NCBI GenBank assembly: GCA_965232165.1 | Contig: CBDDOY010000002.1 | Span: 1,116,001-1,180,000, forward strand | DNA: 64,000 bases | Source: UBA2779 sp965232165 | GTDB lineage: Bacteria; Spirochaetota; Spirochaetia; DSM-2461 | Reading direction: 5' to 3' | Shown: positions 46,000 to 55,328 of the stretch, one piece after another | Position numbering within the stretch: position 1 is the first letter of the stretch | How the letters are laid out: every line of letters starts with the position of its first letter | The notes under the pieces: generated by a model | The model's database searches: none | Told to the model about the DNA's origin: nothing | The model's input: only the letters and a program-made list of their open reading frames with translations | Translations under genes and position numbers: made by a program

Positions 46000-46219
46000 T
46001 GAAGAAGCCATCATTAAAGGCCGGGATTCGTAAAAATATTACTCCACATATTTTGTGCCACAGTCTGGCAGATCATTGCTTAATCAAGGTGCTGATTTAA
46101 GATGTATTCAGAGATTATTGGGACATGAAAGCTCTAAAACGACAGAGATATACTCATGTTTCCAAAAAATCTATGCTATTGATATGATCAAAAACCCAAT
46201 TGATGAATTTTTTGGCTAA
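46000..46219 (+). pseudogene. Tyrosine recombinase C-terminal relic
   Basis: Across frames: KAGIRKNITPHILCHSLADH, GADLRCIQRLLGHESSKTTE, and KNPIDEFFG. These correspond to the box II HxxR region (here HILCHS, Arg replaced), the LGHxxxxTT block and the C-terminal tail of XerD-like integrases, with frame breaks between. The tyrosine nucleophile region (IYTH) is destroyed. It shows that integrase-bearing DNA once entered here. The sequence to 46497 holds nothing else supportable. Confidence 0.75.
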
Positions 46220-46497
46220 AAGGAGTAAAAATGATAAAAGAATAATATACACCGTCGTTGTTGGGCATTGAAATGACGGCTGCTGGGCAAGCCAGACGAT
46301 TGCCTGAGAAACCTGATGTCGTGGGTTGACGAGAGATCACGGGGGATGCAGTACGTTTTGTCGCTAGAGAAAGATTTAGAGACCTGCGCATAAAATTAAT
46401 GCCATAATAATTTTATTGTTGACTAAAAGTTAAAATTGTGCGCAATAATCAATTAAGAAAATCAATAGTGATTTTCAAAAAACAAGGAGTACTATAT

Positions 46498-47004
46498 ATG
46501 AAAAGAGGAATCAGTTTGTTTTTAGTTTTTCTCATGATTCTTGCACTAAGTAATTGTGCTTCCATCATGAGGGACGGAATTCAAAAGATTAGCATCGAAT
46601 CATCATCAGATTCTGCGAATGTGACAATTTTTGATACCGAAGGGACAGAAGTATTCACCTCTGAAACACCTGCTGTGGTGGAATTAAAAAGTGGAAACGG
46701 CTATTTTCAAAAAGCAAGTTATCAAGTTGTTGTTGAGAAAGCGGGTTACGAAAAATTTGAATTTCAAATTGAAGGTTCGTTTGATGTTGGATGGTATAGT
46801 TTAGGCAATATTTTTTTCGGCGGATTAATTGGCTGGCTAATAGTCGATCCAATATCAGGAGCAATGTGGGTCTTAGAACCTGAGAAAATAGATGTCGAAC
46901 TTTCTGAAAACACTGCGCTGTTGCAGAAAGAAAAAGGTCTTGTAATTGTTTTGAAAGAAGAAATTTCAGAAGATCTATTAGCTTTGGCTACTGCTGTTAG
47001 ATGA
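46498..47004 (+). CDS. Small PEGA-like lipoprotein
   Basis: 168 residues from ATG 46498 behind AAGGAG; the longer frame to 46438 lacks a ribosome site. Lipobox ALSNC (Cys20) follows a hydrophobic leader. The body resembles lipoproteins with a PEGA-type surface unit (ANVTIFDTEG, then VVVEKAGYEKFEF) and a Gly-rich amphipathic stretch (GNIFFGGLIGWLIVDPISG). This layout is shared by phage- and island-borne lipoproteins. Low GC, intact, with its own terminator. Function unknown. Confidence 0.8.
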   Translation: MKRGISLFLVFLMILALSNCASIMRDGIQKISIESSSDSANVTIFDTEGTEVFTSETPAVVELKSGNGYFQKASYQVVVEKAGYEKFEFQIEGSFDVGWYSLGNIFFGGLIGWLIVDPISGAMWVLEPEKIDVELSENTALLQKEKGLVIVLKEEISEDLLALATAVR

Positions 47005-47013
47005 TATCTAATA

Positions 47014-47049
47014 AGGCAAGTTCATTGATTTCATGACCTTGCTTTTTTC
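47014..47049 (+). terminator. Rho-independent terminator
   Basis: GCAAG ... CTTGC stem with inner TCAT/ATGA pairing and one mismatch, followed by TTTTTT, ten bases after the lipoprotein stop. Confidence 0.75.
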
Positions 47050-47159
47050 TTGCGCTTCTATCTTCCCTTATTCATCAAACTGAATTGTTCTTGGCACTTT
47101 TATGAAATACTTTCTTTTGAAACTGAACACAGCGGTATTCTGGTACGATTTATCTGGAA

Positions 47160-47300
47160 ACAGTCTTTTGCGGAGTTCCTTGGCTGCTCTTTTCCCTCTG
47201 CCTGTGCGTGTTCTGCACGCAGACAGGCCGCTGCTGTGTTGCCAAGAAGCTCACGTAAAGGCATTGCAGTGGAAAGCCCGACCCGAAGGGTTGCGCCAAA
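47160..47300 (-). repeat. MITE-B relic fused to an R2 fragment
   Basis: Inverse of the MITE-B core: GGCAACACAGCAGCGG followed by the 31-bp palindrome (47205-47235) and AGGGAAAAGAGCAGCC. Next to it, 47270-47298 is an inverted R2 start (GCGCAACCCTTCGGGTCGGG). Termini are lost. The remaining sequence to 47646 includes R3 copy b. Confidence 0.6.
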
Positions 47301-47419
47301 TATTAGTCTTTTAAGTTACGGTACATTGGCTGGATGAAAACTTATGCAGACACTTACGAAGACGACTGTTAAATCCAGCCAGTATACAGTATTCCCTCAT
47401 CGGGGTTAGGGCCATGGGT

Positions 47420-47515
47420 AAATTGAGCATAGATTTTTCTACAGAAATGAATTAATGACCCTTCAGGAACGATGACTGCGGGAAGGGATTGTTTCAAATC
47501 GAGATAAGCTTGGAG
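47420..47515 (-). repeat. R3 repeat, copy b
   Basis: Inverse reads CAGTCATCGTTCCTGAAGGG then AATTCATTTCTGTAGAAAAA and CCCTAACCCCGATGAGG, aligning with R3 copy a. In frame it gives AVIVPEGSLIHFCRK. Confidence 0.6.
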
Positions 47516-47646
47516 ACACTGTATTTCCCCTGAGCCGCCCTGCCGGAGCAGCAGAAGTTCTTTTTTAGAGGAACCATTAATACATTTTCAGTAATCATCA
47601 TAGCCGTTATAGTACTTTGTAAGATAAACCTGTTATACTTCGTTCT

Positions 47647-48469
47647 GTGGAAAAATCTCCTTCGCTTACTAATATCAAGATCACCCTTGATCATTTCTTT
47701 AAGTTCCAGTTGTGTGAGTTCCTGGGTGTCTGCAGCTACCGTGTTGAATCAGAACACGAGATGCTGCATTTTCCTAGAAAACTGGATGCCATTGTCATCG
47801 GGGGAGGCTCAGCAGCCGCCAGTGATTTCAAGATTTTCGGATGCTTCTACAATCTGTTCAGCTATAGGCACCTCTAAATCCTTTAATGACAGTCTGCGCA
47901 TGCGGGATATCTATGCCCTATCCTTATATTACCACCATTTATACCTGCAAGAGCAGTCCGATGCGGCTTACGGAAATACCGCCATAACCCTTGTCTGCTC
48001 CCGCACGCCAAAGAAGTTTATCAGCATAGACTTATTCACAGAGGTGCAGCGCGGGCATTTTGTCGGCAGTTATGCGATGTACCAGATTCATATCATCAAC
48101 ATCGAAAGAATTGATATTTCTGATCCTGACGGGATATTCTTATCCGAATTCTGCCGAGAAATTGACAGGATTTCAGGGGAGACCAAGATACAGAGAGCCA
48201 ATTATCCCCGGGAGATAATTGACAAATTGCTGTCAGGGTATGAAATGAGAATGGGACTCTTTGAGGAAAAGGAGTGAGATAACATGGGGGCCGTTGCCGA
48301 TGTGACAGAACTCGTCAGACCGAAACTTGAGCAGGCATGGAAAGAGGGAGAGCTTGCCGGACAACAGTTGGGCATTCAGAAAGGCCGACAGGAAGGCTTA
48401 TGCCAAGCCGCCAAAGGGATGAAGAAAGCCGGTGTTGCCGCCGATGGTACGGATTCAGGACATAGGTAA
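47647..48469 (+). pseudogene. Rpn-type (PD-(D/E)XK) protein, broken
   Basis: Opening frame from GTG 47647 reads FFKFQLCEFLGVCSYRVESE and HFPRKLDAIVIG, the start of Rpn-like nuclease/transposase-associated proteins. It is interrupted near 47865 by a solo MITE end (GGCACCTCTAAA). After a frame change the middle continues (RMRDIYALSLYYHHLYLQEQ, ITLVCSRTPKKFISIDLF) to 48277. A last frame at 48284-48469 carries the typical Gly/Lys-rich C-terminus (QQLGIQKGRQEGLCQAAKGM). The family is associated with recombination-promoting nucleases. This copy is dead. Confidence 0.65.
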
Positions 48470-48474
48470 CACTT

Positions 48475-48900
48475 TTCAAGGTTCAGAAGAGGCATCACAC
48501 CCCACTTTTTGCGGAGGTAAGTGTTTCTGATTGAAAGGCTTGAAACCATAGGTTTCTCTGTCGATCAATCCCAGCTCAATATAATGGGCACCTCTAAAAA
48601 ACAGCTTTAGGAAATTGACGAAGAAATTTTTTGTCGATACAAGGCGGCAAAAGCTCAAGCGTAGCTTAAGCTACGTGAATATTTTGACAGCGCAGTAGCG
48701 GCAGAAAAGATCAAGTCAAGAACTAAATGGGTTTTTTAGAGGTGCCCTCAAGACTCTTTTGACACTGCTCAACGAAATGGCATCATTGGCTCTGTTCAAA
48801 TACAGGGCATGAATTTTCTTCGGTCCCCGCCTAGGACGATCTTTCTTCAACCGGATAATCTTGCAGACAGCCGCTTCTTCCAGATGATATGGAGATGATG
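48475..48900 (-). pseudogene. IS481/IS3-like transposase relic split by a MITE
   Basis: Minus strand before the MITE: YHLEEAAVCKIIRLKKDRPR, GPKKIHALYLNRAND, LSSVKRVL, typical of the pre-catalytic region of IS481-type transposases. After it: IELGLIDRETYGFKPF, which fits the expected next segment (VLxxLGLID). The MITE at 48586-48747 therefore sits within the old transposase gene. Confidence 0.6.
48586..48747. mobile_element. MITE-A copy (162 bp)
   Basis: GGGCACCTCTAAAAAAC to TTTTTTAGAGGTGCCC. Flanks TAAT and TCAA do not form a clean duplication. Nested in a transposase relic. Confidence 0.9.
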
Positions 48901-48904
48901 CGGT

Positions 48905-49010
48905 AGTAACAGCAACTCTGGATCGTCTTCTACACCAATTCTATATGGTCAGTTTAAAAGGATACTCATACCGAGTAAAAAATCGAATGAAAACAGGCGG
49001 CTATTTCATC
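48905..49010 (+). pseudogene. IS21 helper (IstB) C-terminal relic
   Basis: Plus-strand LDRLLHQFYMVSLKGYSYRV matches the end of IstB ATPases (LDRLLHHxxxxxxxGxSYRL). Only about 35 residues survive. Confidence 0.55.
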
Positions 49011-49084
49011 GAGGCTTACCGTCGGCCAATCCAATGGCTTTGGCCCTACAAGGATAGATTCCGATGGAATTAGGCATCTGGAAG

Positions 49085-49215
49085 CTTTTCAAAACACCTG
49101 CAATCGGGATTAAGTCAATGAAAGAAATAATACATAAGTTTTCTACAGAAATGAACTAATGTCCTTTGGGGAATGATGACTGTGAGAATGGGCCTGTTGC
49201 TTTGAATCAAGATAA
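49085..49215 (-). repeat. R3 repeat, copy c
   Basis: Inverse reads CAGTCATCATTCCCCAAAGG, GTTCATTTCTGTAGAAAACT, AATCCCGATTGCAGGTGTTT, matching both halves of R3 copy a. Confidence 0.65.
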
Positions 49216-49285
49216 TAAAACGTACAGCCCAAGGTGAGCCGATTCATAGTTTCTGTACGACTCTTGATGACTTGGCGACTGTCTG

Positions 49286-49365
49286 TTGGGAACCTCTAAG
49301 AAACCACTTTAGGAAATTGACGAAGAGCTTTTTCGCCTGTCTGCGTGCAGAACACGCACATACAG
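49286..49365 (+). repeat. Truncated MITE-B left end with palindrome
   Basis: GGGAACCTCTAAGAAACCAC, AGGAAATTGACGAAGAGC, then CCTGTCTGCGTGCAGAACAC with GCACATACAG. The right half is missing. Abuts the zinc-ribbon transposase relic, as MITE-B does at 15.6 kb. Confidence 0.6.
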
Positions 49366-49372
49366 AAGGAGG

Positions 49373-49760
49373 TGTTTATGACTTCTTTACACTGACCCAA
49401 TCCCTGTTGCTCCGATTTTGACGCTCCCGCCGGGGAAAACTGGTATATCCGCTATGGGCTTCATCCTACTATGGCCTTCGGCTCGATTCAGCGCCGCCGC
49501 TGTAAGAATTGCCGCAGGACTTTTTTTGTTCAGACCTTCTCCATAGATTATTATGTTATTATGCCAAAAAAATTGTCGATTATTCCAAGGTCTTCGAGTA
49601 TATTGTCATAGCTTCAGGCATTATTGATCGACATGAGCCGTACCTTCAGCGTCAGGGCCGAGACCGTTCAGAACCGATTCAACCGGCTGGCACGATGCTG
49701 CCTGGCCATTCATTCCGAACTGCTCCCGGCCTTGCCCCTGAGAGAGAACATAAGCCTTAT
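49373..49760 (+). pseudogene. Zinc-ribbon IS transposase relic
   Basis: Begins with AAGGAGGTGTTTATGACT and continues through sequence equivalent to the ribbon (GENWYIRYGFHPTMAF-like) and the QTFSIDYY and AETVQNRFNRLARCCLAIHS segments in shifting frames, ending near LLPALPLREN. Substitutions have removed Cys codons, so it is inactive. Fourth trace of this IS family in the window. Confidence 0.8.
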
Positions 49761-49865
49761 AAACGAAACGAAAAAAGAATATGGCGATTTTGTTCTGAAG
49801 CTCAACATTTTAGCATCTAACAAATCAAGTGTTAAACCGAACGTTAAGTGATCTGAAATTCCGCA

Positions 49866-50221
49866 CCGAGCCTGCGTGCCGACAAGGAAATCGAAAACAA
49901 TGATATGTTCGAACACCTGCGGCTGGTTCGGACCGCCTGAGCCTGCTGCCCGGCAACGGGCGGCGGGCGATCACGTTAAACAACGTGCTCTTCATCAACC
50001 AGAAAGAGAAGACGATCACGGACATGCCCGGCGTGCGTTGCAGGTGCAGGCTGCGATGAGGATGATTCTCATTAGTCCAGTCGTCCGGTTCCGGGACGGT
50101 GACGGTTGTCGCTGATCTTGGATTTCCTAAAGGGACAACGAGGGTTGGACGGCACCGCCGCCGATGCCGGTGACGAATAACTCGCTAGGCCATCTTTGGG
50201 GAACTGCCCGATTTTATCAAG
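49866..50221. other. GC-rich gene-free stretch downstream of gltA
   Basis: Composition shifts sharply to GC-rich here. Short frames exist (for example plus-strand GNGRRAITLNNVLFINQKEK near 49955-50015, which looks like real protein) but none is complete. Probably a truncated gene that arrived with the citrate synthase gene. Confidence 0.45.
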
Positions 50222-51508
50222 CTACCTCTGTTCCTCAGGGATGTAATCCGTTTTCGTCGGGCCGGTGTAGACCTGCCGCGGACGCAGGATGCGGTTAGCG
50301 GGGTCGTCATGCTGTTCTTTCCATTGAGCGATCCAGCCCGGCAGTCGGCCCATGGCAAAACAGACTGTGAACGTGTCGGTGGGTATCCCCATGGCTCGCA
50401 GGATAATCCCGCTGTAGAAATCGACGTTGGGGTACAGCTTGCGGTCGACGAAATACGAATCCTTCAGGGCCAGCTCTTCCAGCTTGCGGGCGATGTCCAG
50501 AAGCGGATCGTCGATGCTCATCGTGGCCAACACTTTGTCGCACGCCTTGCGGAGAATCTTGGCCCGAGGATCGTAGTTGCGGTAGACACGGTGCCCGAAC
50601 CCGAACAGGCGGAACCCCGATTCCTTGTCTTTGGCGTCGCGGATGCACTGTTCGGGCGAAACGCCGCCCTCGTAAATCCGTTCAAGCATCCGGATCACTT
50701 CCACATTCGCCCCGCCGTGCAGCGGTCCCCACAGGGCGCTCACGCCGGCGGCGCACGAAGCGAACAGGTTGGCCCGAGACGAACCGACAGTGCGAACGGT
50801 GGACGTGCTGCAATTCTGTTCGTGGTCGGCGTGCAGGATCAAGACCAGGTTGAGTGCGTTTTCCACCTCGGGAGTGACTTCGTACTGCTGGTACGGCAGG
50901 GAAAACATCATGTGCAGGAAGTTTGCGCAGTACCGCAGGTTCGGGTCGGGGTAGATGAAGGGCAGGCCATGGGCTCGGCGGTAAGAGAAGGCAGCAATCG
51001 TCCGCACCTTGCTGATCAGCCGCGCGGCGACTTCCGTGAACGATTTTTCATCCTCGAACGCGAGGAACTCCTGGTGGTAACAGGCCAGGTTGCTCAACGT
51101 GGCCGACAGGATGGCCATGGGAGGGGCGTCTGCCGGGATATGCGCATACTGGTTCTTGAGACCCTCGTGCAGCAACTCGTTTTCCGTCAACTGAGCACTG
51201 AAGTCAGTCCGTTCCTCCCGCGTCGGCAGGTGTCCGAAGATCAGCAGCCAGGCGACTTCCACGAAGTTGGCGTGCTCGGTGAACTGTTCGATGGGGATGC
51301 CGCGATAGCGGAGGATTCCCTTTTCTCCGTCAATGAACGTGATGCCGCTCTTGCAGACGGCCGTATTGCCTAGGGCCGGATCGTACGTGGTCATTCCCGT
51401 CTGTGCGCGCAATTGCGAGATGTCAATGGCGGTTTCCCCCTCGCTTCCGACGACGAGAGGGAGTTCCAGGGTTTTGTCGCCGATGGTGAGTACGGCCTTA
51501 TCAGACAT
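50222..51508 (-). CDS. gltA: Citrate synthase
   Basis: 428 residues, type II length. N-terminal beta domain (ITFIDGEKGILRYRGIPIEQ), catalytic His regions ALWGPLHGGANVEV and FGFGHRVYRNYDPR, catalytic Asp near VDFYSGI, and a C-terminal CFAMGRLPGWIAQW. Condenses acetyl-CoA and oxaloacetate. All key residues are present. The gene is far more GC-rich, with C/G-ending codons, than the neighbours and lies among IS relics with no TCA-cycle partners, which suggests recent transfer from a high-GC donor. Confidence 0.95.
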   Translation of the reverse strand: MSDKAVLTIGDKTLELPLVVGSEGETAIDISQLRAQTGMTTYDPALGNTAVCKSGITFIDGEKGILRYRGIPIEQFTEHANFVEVAWLLIFGHLPTREERTDFSAQLTENELLHEGLKNQYAHIPADAPPMAILSATLSNLACYHQEFLAFEDEKSFTEVAARLISKVRTIAAFSYRRAHGLPFIYPDPNLRYCANFLHMMFSLPYQQYEVTPEVENALNLVLILHADHEQNCSTSTVRTVGSSRANLFASCAAGVSALWGPLHGGANVEVIRMLERIYEGGVSPEQCIRDAKDKESGFRLFGFGHRVYRNYDPRAKILRKACDKVLATMSIDDPLLDIARKLEELALKDSYFVDRKLYPNVDFYSGIILRAMGIPTDTFTVCFAMGRLPGWIAQWKEQHDDPANRILRPRQVYTGPTKTDYIPEEQR

Positions 51509-52012
51509 AATGGTTTCCTCGGTGTTTCAGAGAATTCCCCTGACGATCATCGCCTCCGCAACATCGACCGCCGGGAAGTTTTCTTGCTGCTGTTAGCCCC
51601 TTAATAATAGGCAAAGTCATGTTTTCTGTCAAATGGATTTTTCAAAAAGGGCTGTTTGCGGAAAATTTTTTCTGTTAACTTCTATATGCATTCCAGGGAT
51701 TAATCAGGCATAGGACAATTAAAAAATATTGCACTTGATATAAAACCGATCATTCTTTATGTTTTCATCCTTTCTCCGTGCATAGCTCACCCTGGAACCT
51801 GTCAAGATAGTATTCGCCATGATTAATGAAGAACATAATTAAGCCGTCTGCTTTATAGGCCGTGAACAAAGGAAACAGGTAAACTCTGATATTTTCGGGT
51901 TTTTCTTCCTAAGTGCTCCCTTTGTGGACTTCAGGCATAGGTTCCTACAATCTTAATTCGGCATCACGGCAGAGTCTTACCGAAGAAAAATATCAAAATT
52001 AAAACTGTGGAG
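51509..52012. other. Gene-free region between gltA and mtaD relic
   Basis: GC-rich up to about 51600, presumably the imported gltA promoter region. It then becomes AT-rich with no supportable gene or repeat, marking the right junction of the foreign segment. Confidence 0.5.
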
Positions 52013-53405
52013 TTACTGATCACCCATAAGGACCCTGGCATCATTACAGGATTTTCTAATTGTTTCATATTCATTAAATATCTGGATTTCTCCGCTTTTT
52101 ATAAGAATCTTTCCGGCACATATCGTTAAATGAACATCTGATGCCTGAGCGCCATAGACTAGAGCAGCTACGGGATCATGGAGAGGCTGCAGATGCGTTT
52201 TATTAGTATCAAGAATGATAATATCCGCATCCTTACCCGGTGTTAAACTACCGAAGACATCATCAATACCAAAAGCCATGGCTCCATTGATAGTGGCCAT
52301 TTGTAGAGCCTCATAAACTGGTACGGCTGTAGGATCACCTGTATTGCCTTTGTGTATAATAACCGCCAGATGAATTTCTTCAAACATGTTAAGATTGTTG
52401 TTGCTGGATGCCCCGTCTGTCCCAACGGCTGTAGGATCACCTGTATTGCCTTTGTGTATAATAACCGCCAGATGAATTTCTTCAAACATGTTAAGATTGT
52501 TGTTGCTGGATGCCCCGTCTGTCCCAAGTGCCGGTCTAATCCCTTTCCTGAGCAACTCCGGAACAGGAGCAAATCCGTTCCCCAGTTTAAGATTGCTCGT
52601 GGGATTATGGACTGGAACTATATTTTGATTTCTGATAATTTCAAGATCTTTTTCACTGACATGAACACAGTGGGCGGCATAGACCGGTCTTTCAAAAAGT
52701 CCTGCTTTCTCCAGATACTCAACAGGTGATACCCCATGTTTTTCATAATTATCTTCTGTTTCTTTACTGCTTTCAGATATATGAATGTGAATTCTTGTAT
52801 TATTTCTTCCTGCAAAATCTATTGCCAATTGCAGAGCTTTCGGGGTAAGAGTATAAGAGTGGGGTGCTGTATCTATACTGATTCAGCATCCATCCCTTCC
52901 ATGCCAGTCATCATAGAGTTTCTGAAATTCAGGGAGTCTTTCTTCAATTTTTTTTTCATTTCCCATAAAATCGGCACCTATACTGGCACGGATTCCCGCT
53001 TCTTCAACGGCTCTGCATGTCTCTTCAGGAAAAAAAATACATATCGGCAAAAGAGGTAACTCCGGCTCTAATAAGTTCAGCAGCTCCAAGAAGTGATGAA
53101 ATATATACATGCTCCCTGCTGAATTTTGCTTCAATAGGCCAGATTTCCTTATGCAGCCATGTAAATAAATCAAGATCATCGGCATAGTTACGAAGGAGAG
53201 CCATACTCAAATGACAATGAGCATTGACGAAACCTGGCAATACGGGACAATGACTTGCATCAACAACCCAGTCCTCTTCAAAATCAGGAGGAACTGAGCC
53301 AACCGAAATTGTTTTCCTGCCGTCGACAGCAATATCTCTTTTTAGTACTTCTGGAAGGCTGCTGTCCATTGCAATAATCATACCTTTAGTTATTACTGTT
53401 TTCAC
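52013..53405 (-). pseudogene. mtaD: 5'-methylthioadenosine/S-adenosylhomocysteine deaminase-like amidohydrolase, broken
   Basis: Reconstructed from ATG 53405: VLPGFVNAHCHLSMALLRNY (metal HxH). A frame slip follows in a run of eight T/A at about 53031-53039 (MYFF to PEETCRAVEEAGI). An in-frame TGA lies at 52883-52885. Then come HIHISESSKETEDN (His), AAHCVHVSEKD (His) and ALGTDGASSNNNLNMFEEIH (Asp). The last block is tandemly duplicated in frame as a 102-bp unit. The family deaminates methylthioadenosine or SAH. Three separate lesions make it inactive. Its ATG overlaps the stop of the PLP gene upstream. Confidence 0.85.
52324..52527. repeat. Perfect 102-bp tandem duplication in mtaD
   Basis: Units 52324-52425 and 52426-52527 appear identical and encode a 34-residue block twice (starting GTDGASSNNN), duplicating the metal-binding Asp segment. 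The duplication keeps frame. Identity implies it is very recent, probably after the gene died. Confidence 0.9.
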
Positions 53406-54784
53406 TATATTGCTTTCAGTCCCTTCTCAAGATCAGCAATAATATCGACAGGATTTTCAACTCCAATTGATATCCTTACCATTGACGGCGGAATGCTGGC
53501 AAGCTTTCTGCCCTCTTCACCCTGCTGCTGATGAGTCGATATAGTATTCAATGTTGCAACAGTTTTTACTCTTCCAAGATCAGTAGCTCTGAAAATCATA
53601 TCGAGATTATCATAGAATTTTGTGCAGTTTGCGGTATCTTCAAAACATTTTTCTTTTATAACAACGGCTAAAAGATAGCCATACATCTGTTCATCACTAT
53701 CGACCAGTTTCATGTATTTTTTTGCCAACTTATGTTCAGGATAACTTGCAAGTCCCGGATAAATTACCTTTTCAATTTTTGGCTGAGTCTCTAGCCACCT
53801 GGCGACTGCCAGAGCACTTGTACTCATCTGACCGACTTTCATCCTGAGGGTTCTTAGATCATTAAGAATCAGGGTTGCAGCCATAGGATGTATATTGGGT
53901 CCGTTATCTCTGAATGGCCAGAGTTTTGCCCAGACTGCAAAATCATCCTTCATTTCATCACTGCCAACTTTGCTGACAATATTTTTTCTTGCAATAAGAA
54001 GTCCGGCGATAGAAGTTCCGCTTGCTCCCATGACTTTCGAAGCAGAATGAACTACTATATCCGCTCCATAGGTAATAGGTCTTAACAATGCAGGGGAAGC
54101 ACACGTTGAATCAACAATCAGCGGACAGTTAAATTTATGAGCTAATTCAGCGACTTTCTCAACATCAAAAATATCGCACTGTGGATTAGAAGGGAATTCT
54201 CCGTAAACAAATCTTGTACCCTCATCTATTTTTTCTTCCCATTCATTTAAGTCGGAAGAATTTATTATCCATCTGACTTCGATACCCTGCTCTTTAAATC
54301 TTCTGACCGAAAACTGCTGGAATGTTCCACCATAAATTTTGGAACTCGAGACGATGTTCATTGGCGGTAGAGAATCGTCTGCAATTAGAAAAGGATCCGT
54401 TGCCGTCCTGATTGCACTCATTCCACTTGATGTTGCCAGACAGGAAGCTATAATACCTGTTCCGTATGTTTCAAGTAAGGCCGCTGTCTCCTCAAGAAAA
54501 AAAGTTGTTGGATTTGCTATTCTTGAATAACACCAGGTCGGCATTTCATAAGCCAGCCCGACAGCCATCTCTGCACTATTGTTATATGCCTGAGCAGACG
54601 AAAGATATGTAGGCTCCATAATCGAGCCATTATTTAATGATAATGCTTCTTCAAGGTCATATATGCCATGAGTCGCAGCAGTATCAAATTTTTTATCTTT
54701 AGCTCTTGAAATTTTTTCCATTCTTTTTTCGACCATTTTCTGGCCGATTTTTATCCACTCTTCTTTGGTATGATTATTCACCAT
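53405..54784 (-). CDS. Cys/Met-metabolism PLP-dependent lyase/transferase
   Basis: 459 residues from ATG 54784, which follows a strong GGAGGAAGG; the upstream frame to 54874 is spurious. Fold-type I gamma-family: AYEMPTWCYSRIANPTTFFL, LATSSGMSAIRTA, VYGEFPSNPQCDIFDV, ADIVVHSASKVMGASGTSIA (PLP lysine in HSASK) and TLNTISTHQQQGEE. Candidate activities are methionine gamma-lyase or O-acetylhomoserine sulfhydrylase. It is the only intact gene of the decayed mtnP-ecfA-ecfT-PLP-mtaD operon, so a role in methionine or methylthio recycling is likely. Confidence 0.88.
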   Translation of the reverse strand: MVNNHTKEEWIKIGQKMVEKRMEKISRAKDKKFDTAATHGIYDLEEALSLNNGSIMEPTYLSSAQAYNNSAEMAVGLAYEMPTWCYSRIANPTTFFLEETAALLETYGTGIIASCLATSSGMSAIRTATDPFLIADDSLPPMNIVSSSKIYGGTFQQFSVRRFKEQGIEVRWIINSSDLNEWEEKIDEGTRFVYGEFPSNPQCDIFDVEKVAELAHKFNCPLIVDSTCASPALLRPITYGADIVVHSASKVMGASGTSIAGLLIARKNIVSKVGSDEMKDDFAVWAKLWPFRDNGPNIHPMAATLILNDLRTLRMKVGQMSTSALAVARWLETQPKIEKVIYPGLASYPEHKLAKKYMKLVDSDEQMYGYLLAVVIKEKCFEDTANCTKFYDNLDMIFRATDLGRVKTVATLNTISTHQQQGEEGRKLASIPPSMVRISIGVENPVDIIADLEKGLKAI

Positions 54785-55324
54785 TCCTTCCTCCTTCAAA
54801 TTGGTTTGCCTTATGAATGACAAAGAGAACAATTCCTTTTGCAGATTGCTCCCAATGATTTTTATTATAGCCATTAATTTGGGGAATTAGGAAAAATCCA
54901 TCCCAAATCTTACTTTCGTTAAGCTCAGAAATATCTTTCAAAAGTTTTACCAGACCTTCCGCGATCTCCTCAATCTTGGCTGTGCTCAGGAATATCATAC
55001 CTGCAACTATCACTGAACATGTTTTCAATGCAGCCATAATACCATAAAATAAACCTTCAAGGGAAAAAAATGAACCACTTATCATCTAGCATCCCGTGCA
55101 ATGGCCCAGATAGTCAGTGAGAACACCGTAATCATAATCAGGACACCCCTGATCCGTGTTAAATTCGAAAGTACCCGTCCTCTTGAACCGCAAAGTATTA
55201 TAAACATCATCACAGCTCCCGGAACAATGATATTTTTATACATAACTGCTACTGAAAAACTCATCAGCATGATGATCAGTTTGGTACAGGGATCCATCCT
55301 ATGAAAAACTGAATCAATATCCAT
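54774..55324 (-). pseudogene. ECF transporter T component, frameshifted
   Basis: First frame from ATG 55324 (FHRMDPCTKLIIMLMSFSVA, then GVLIMITVFSLTIW) stops at 55082. The frame resumes as FFSLEGLFYGIMAALKTCSV and FLSTAKIEEIAEGLVKL, the conserved EcfT core, then loses the coupling Ala-Arg helices. Both halves together are shorter than the usual ~250 residues. EcfT couples the ATPases to a substrate-binding S subunit, which is absent here. Confidence 0.75.
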
Positions 55325-55328
55325 AATT

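Noticed and set aside
45930..46440. Possible integron attC site next to the recombinase relic
   Set aside because: I could not find paired core sites with the expected inner symmetry. The recombinase fragment looks XerD-like rather than integron IntI-like.
50309..51373. Long plus-strand frame opposite citrate synthase (354 codons)
   Set aside because: Shadow of the GC-rich gltA gene. Its translation has no recognisable domain while the minus strand has all citrate synthase motifs.
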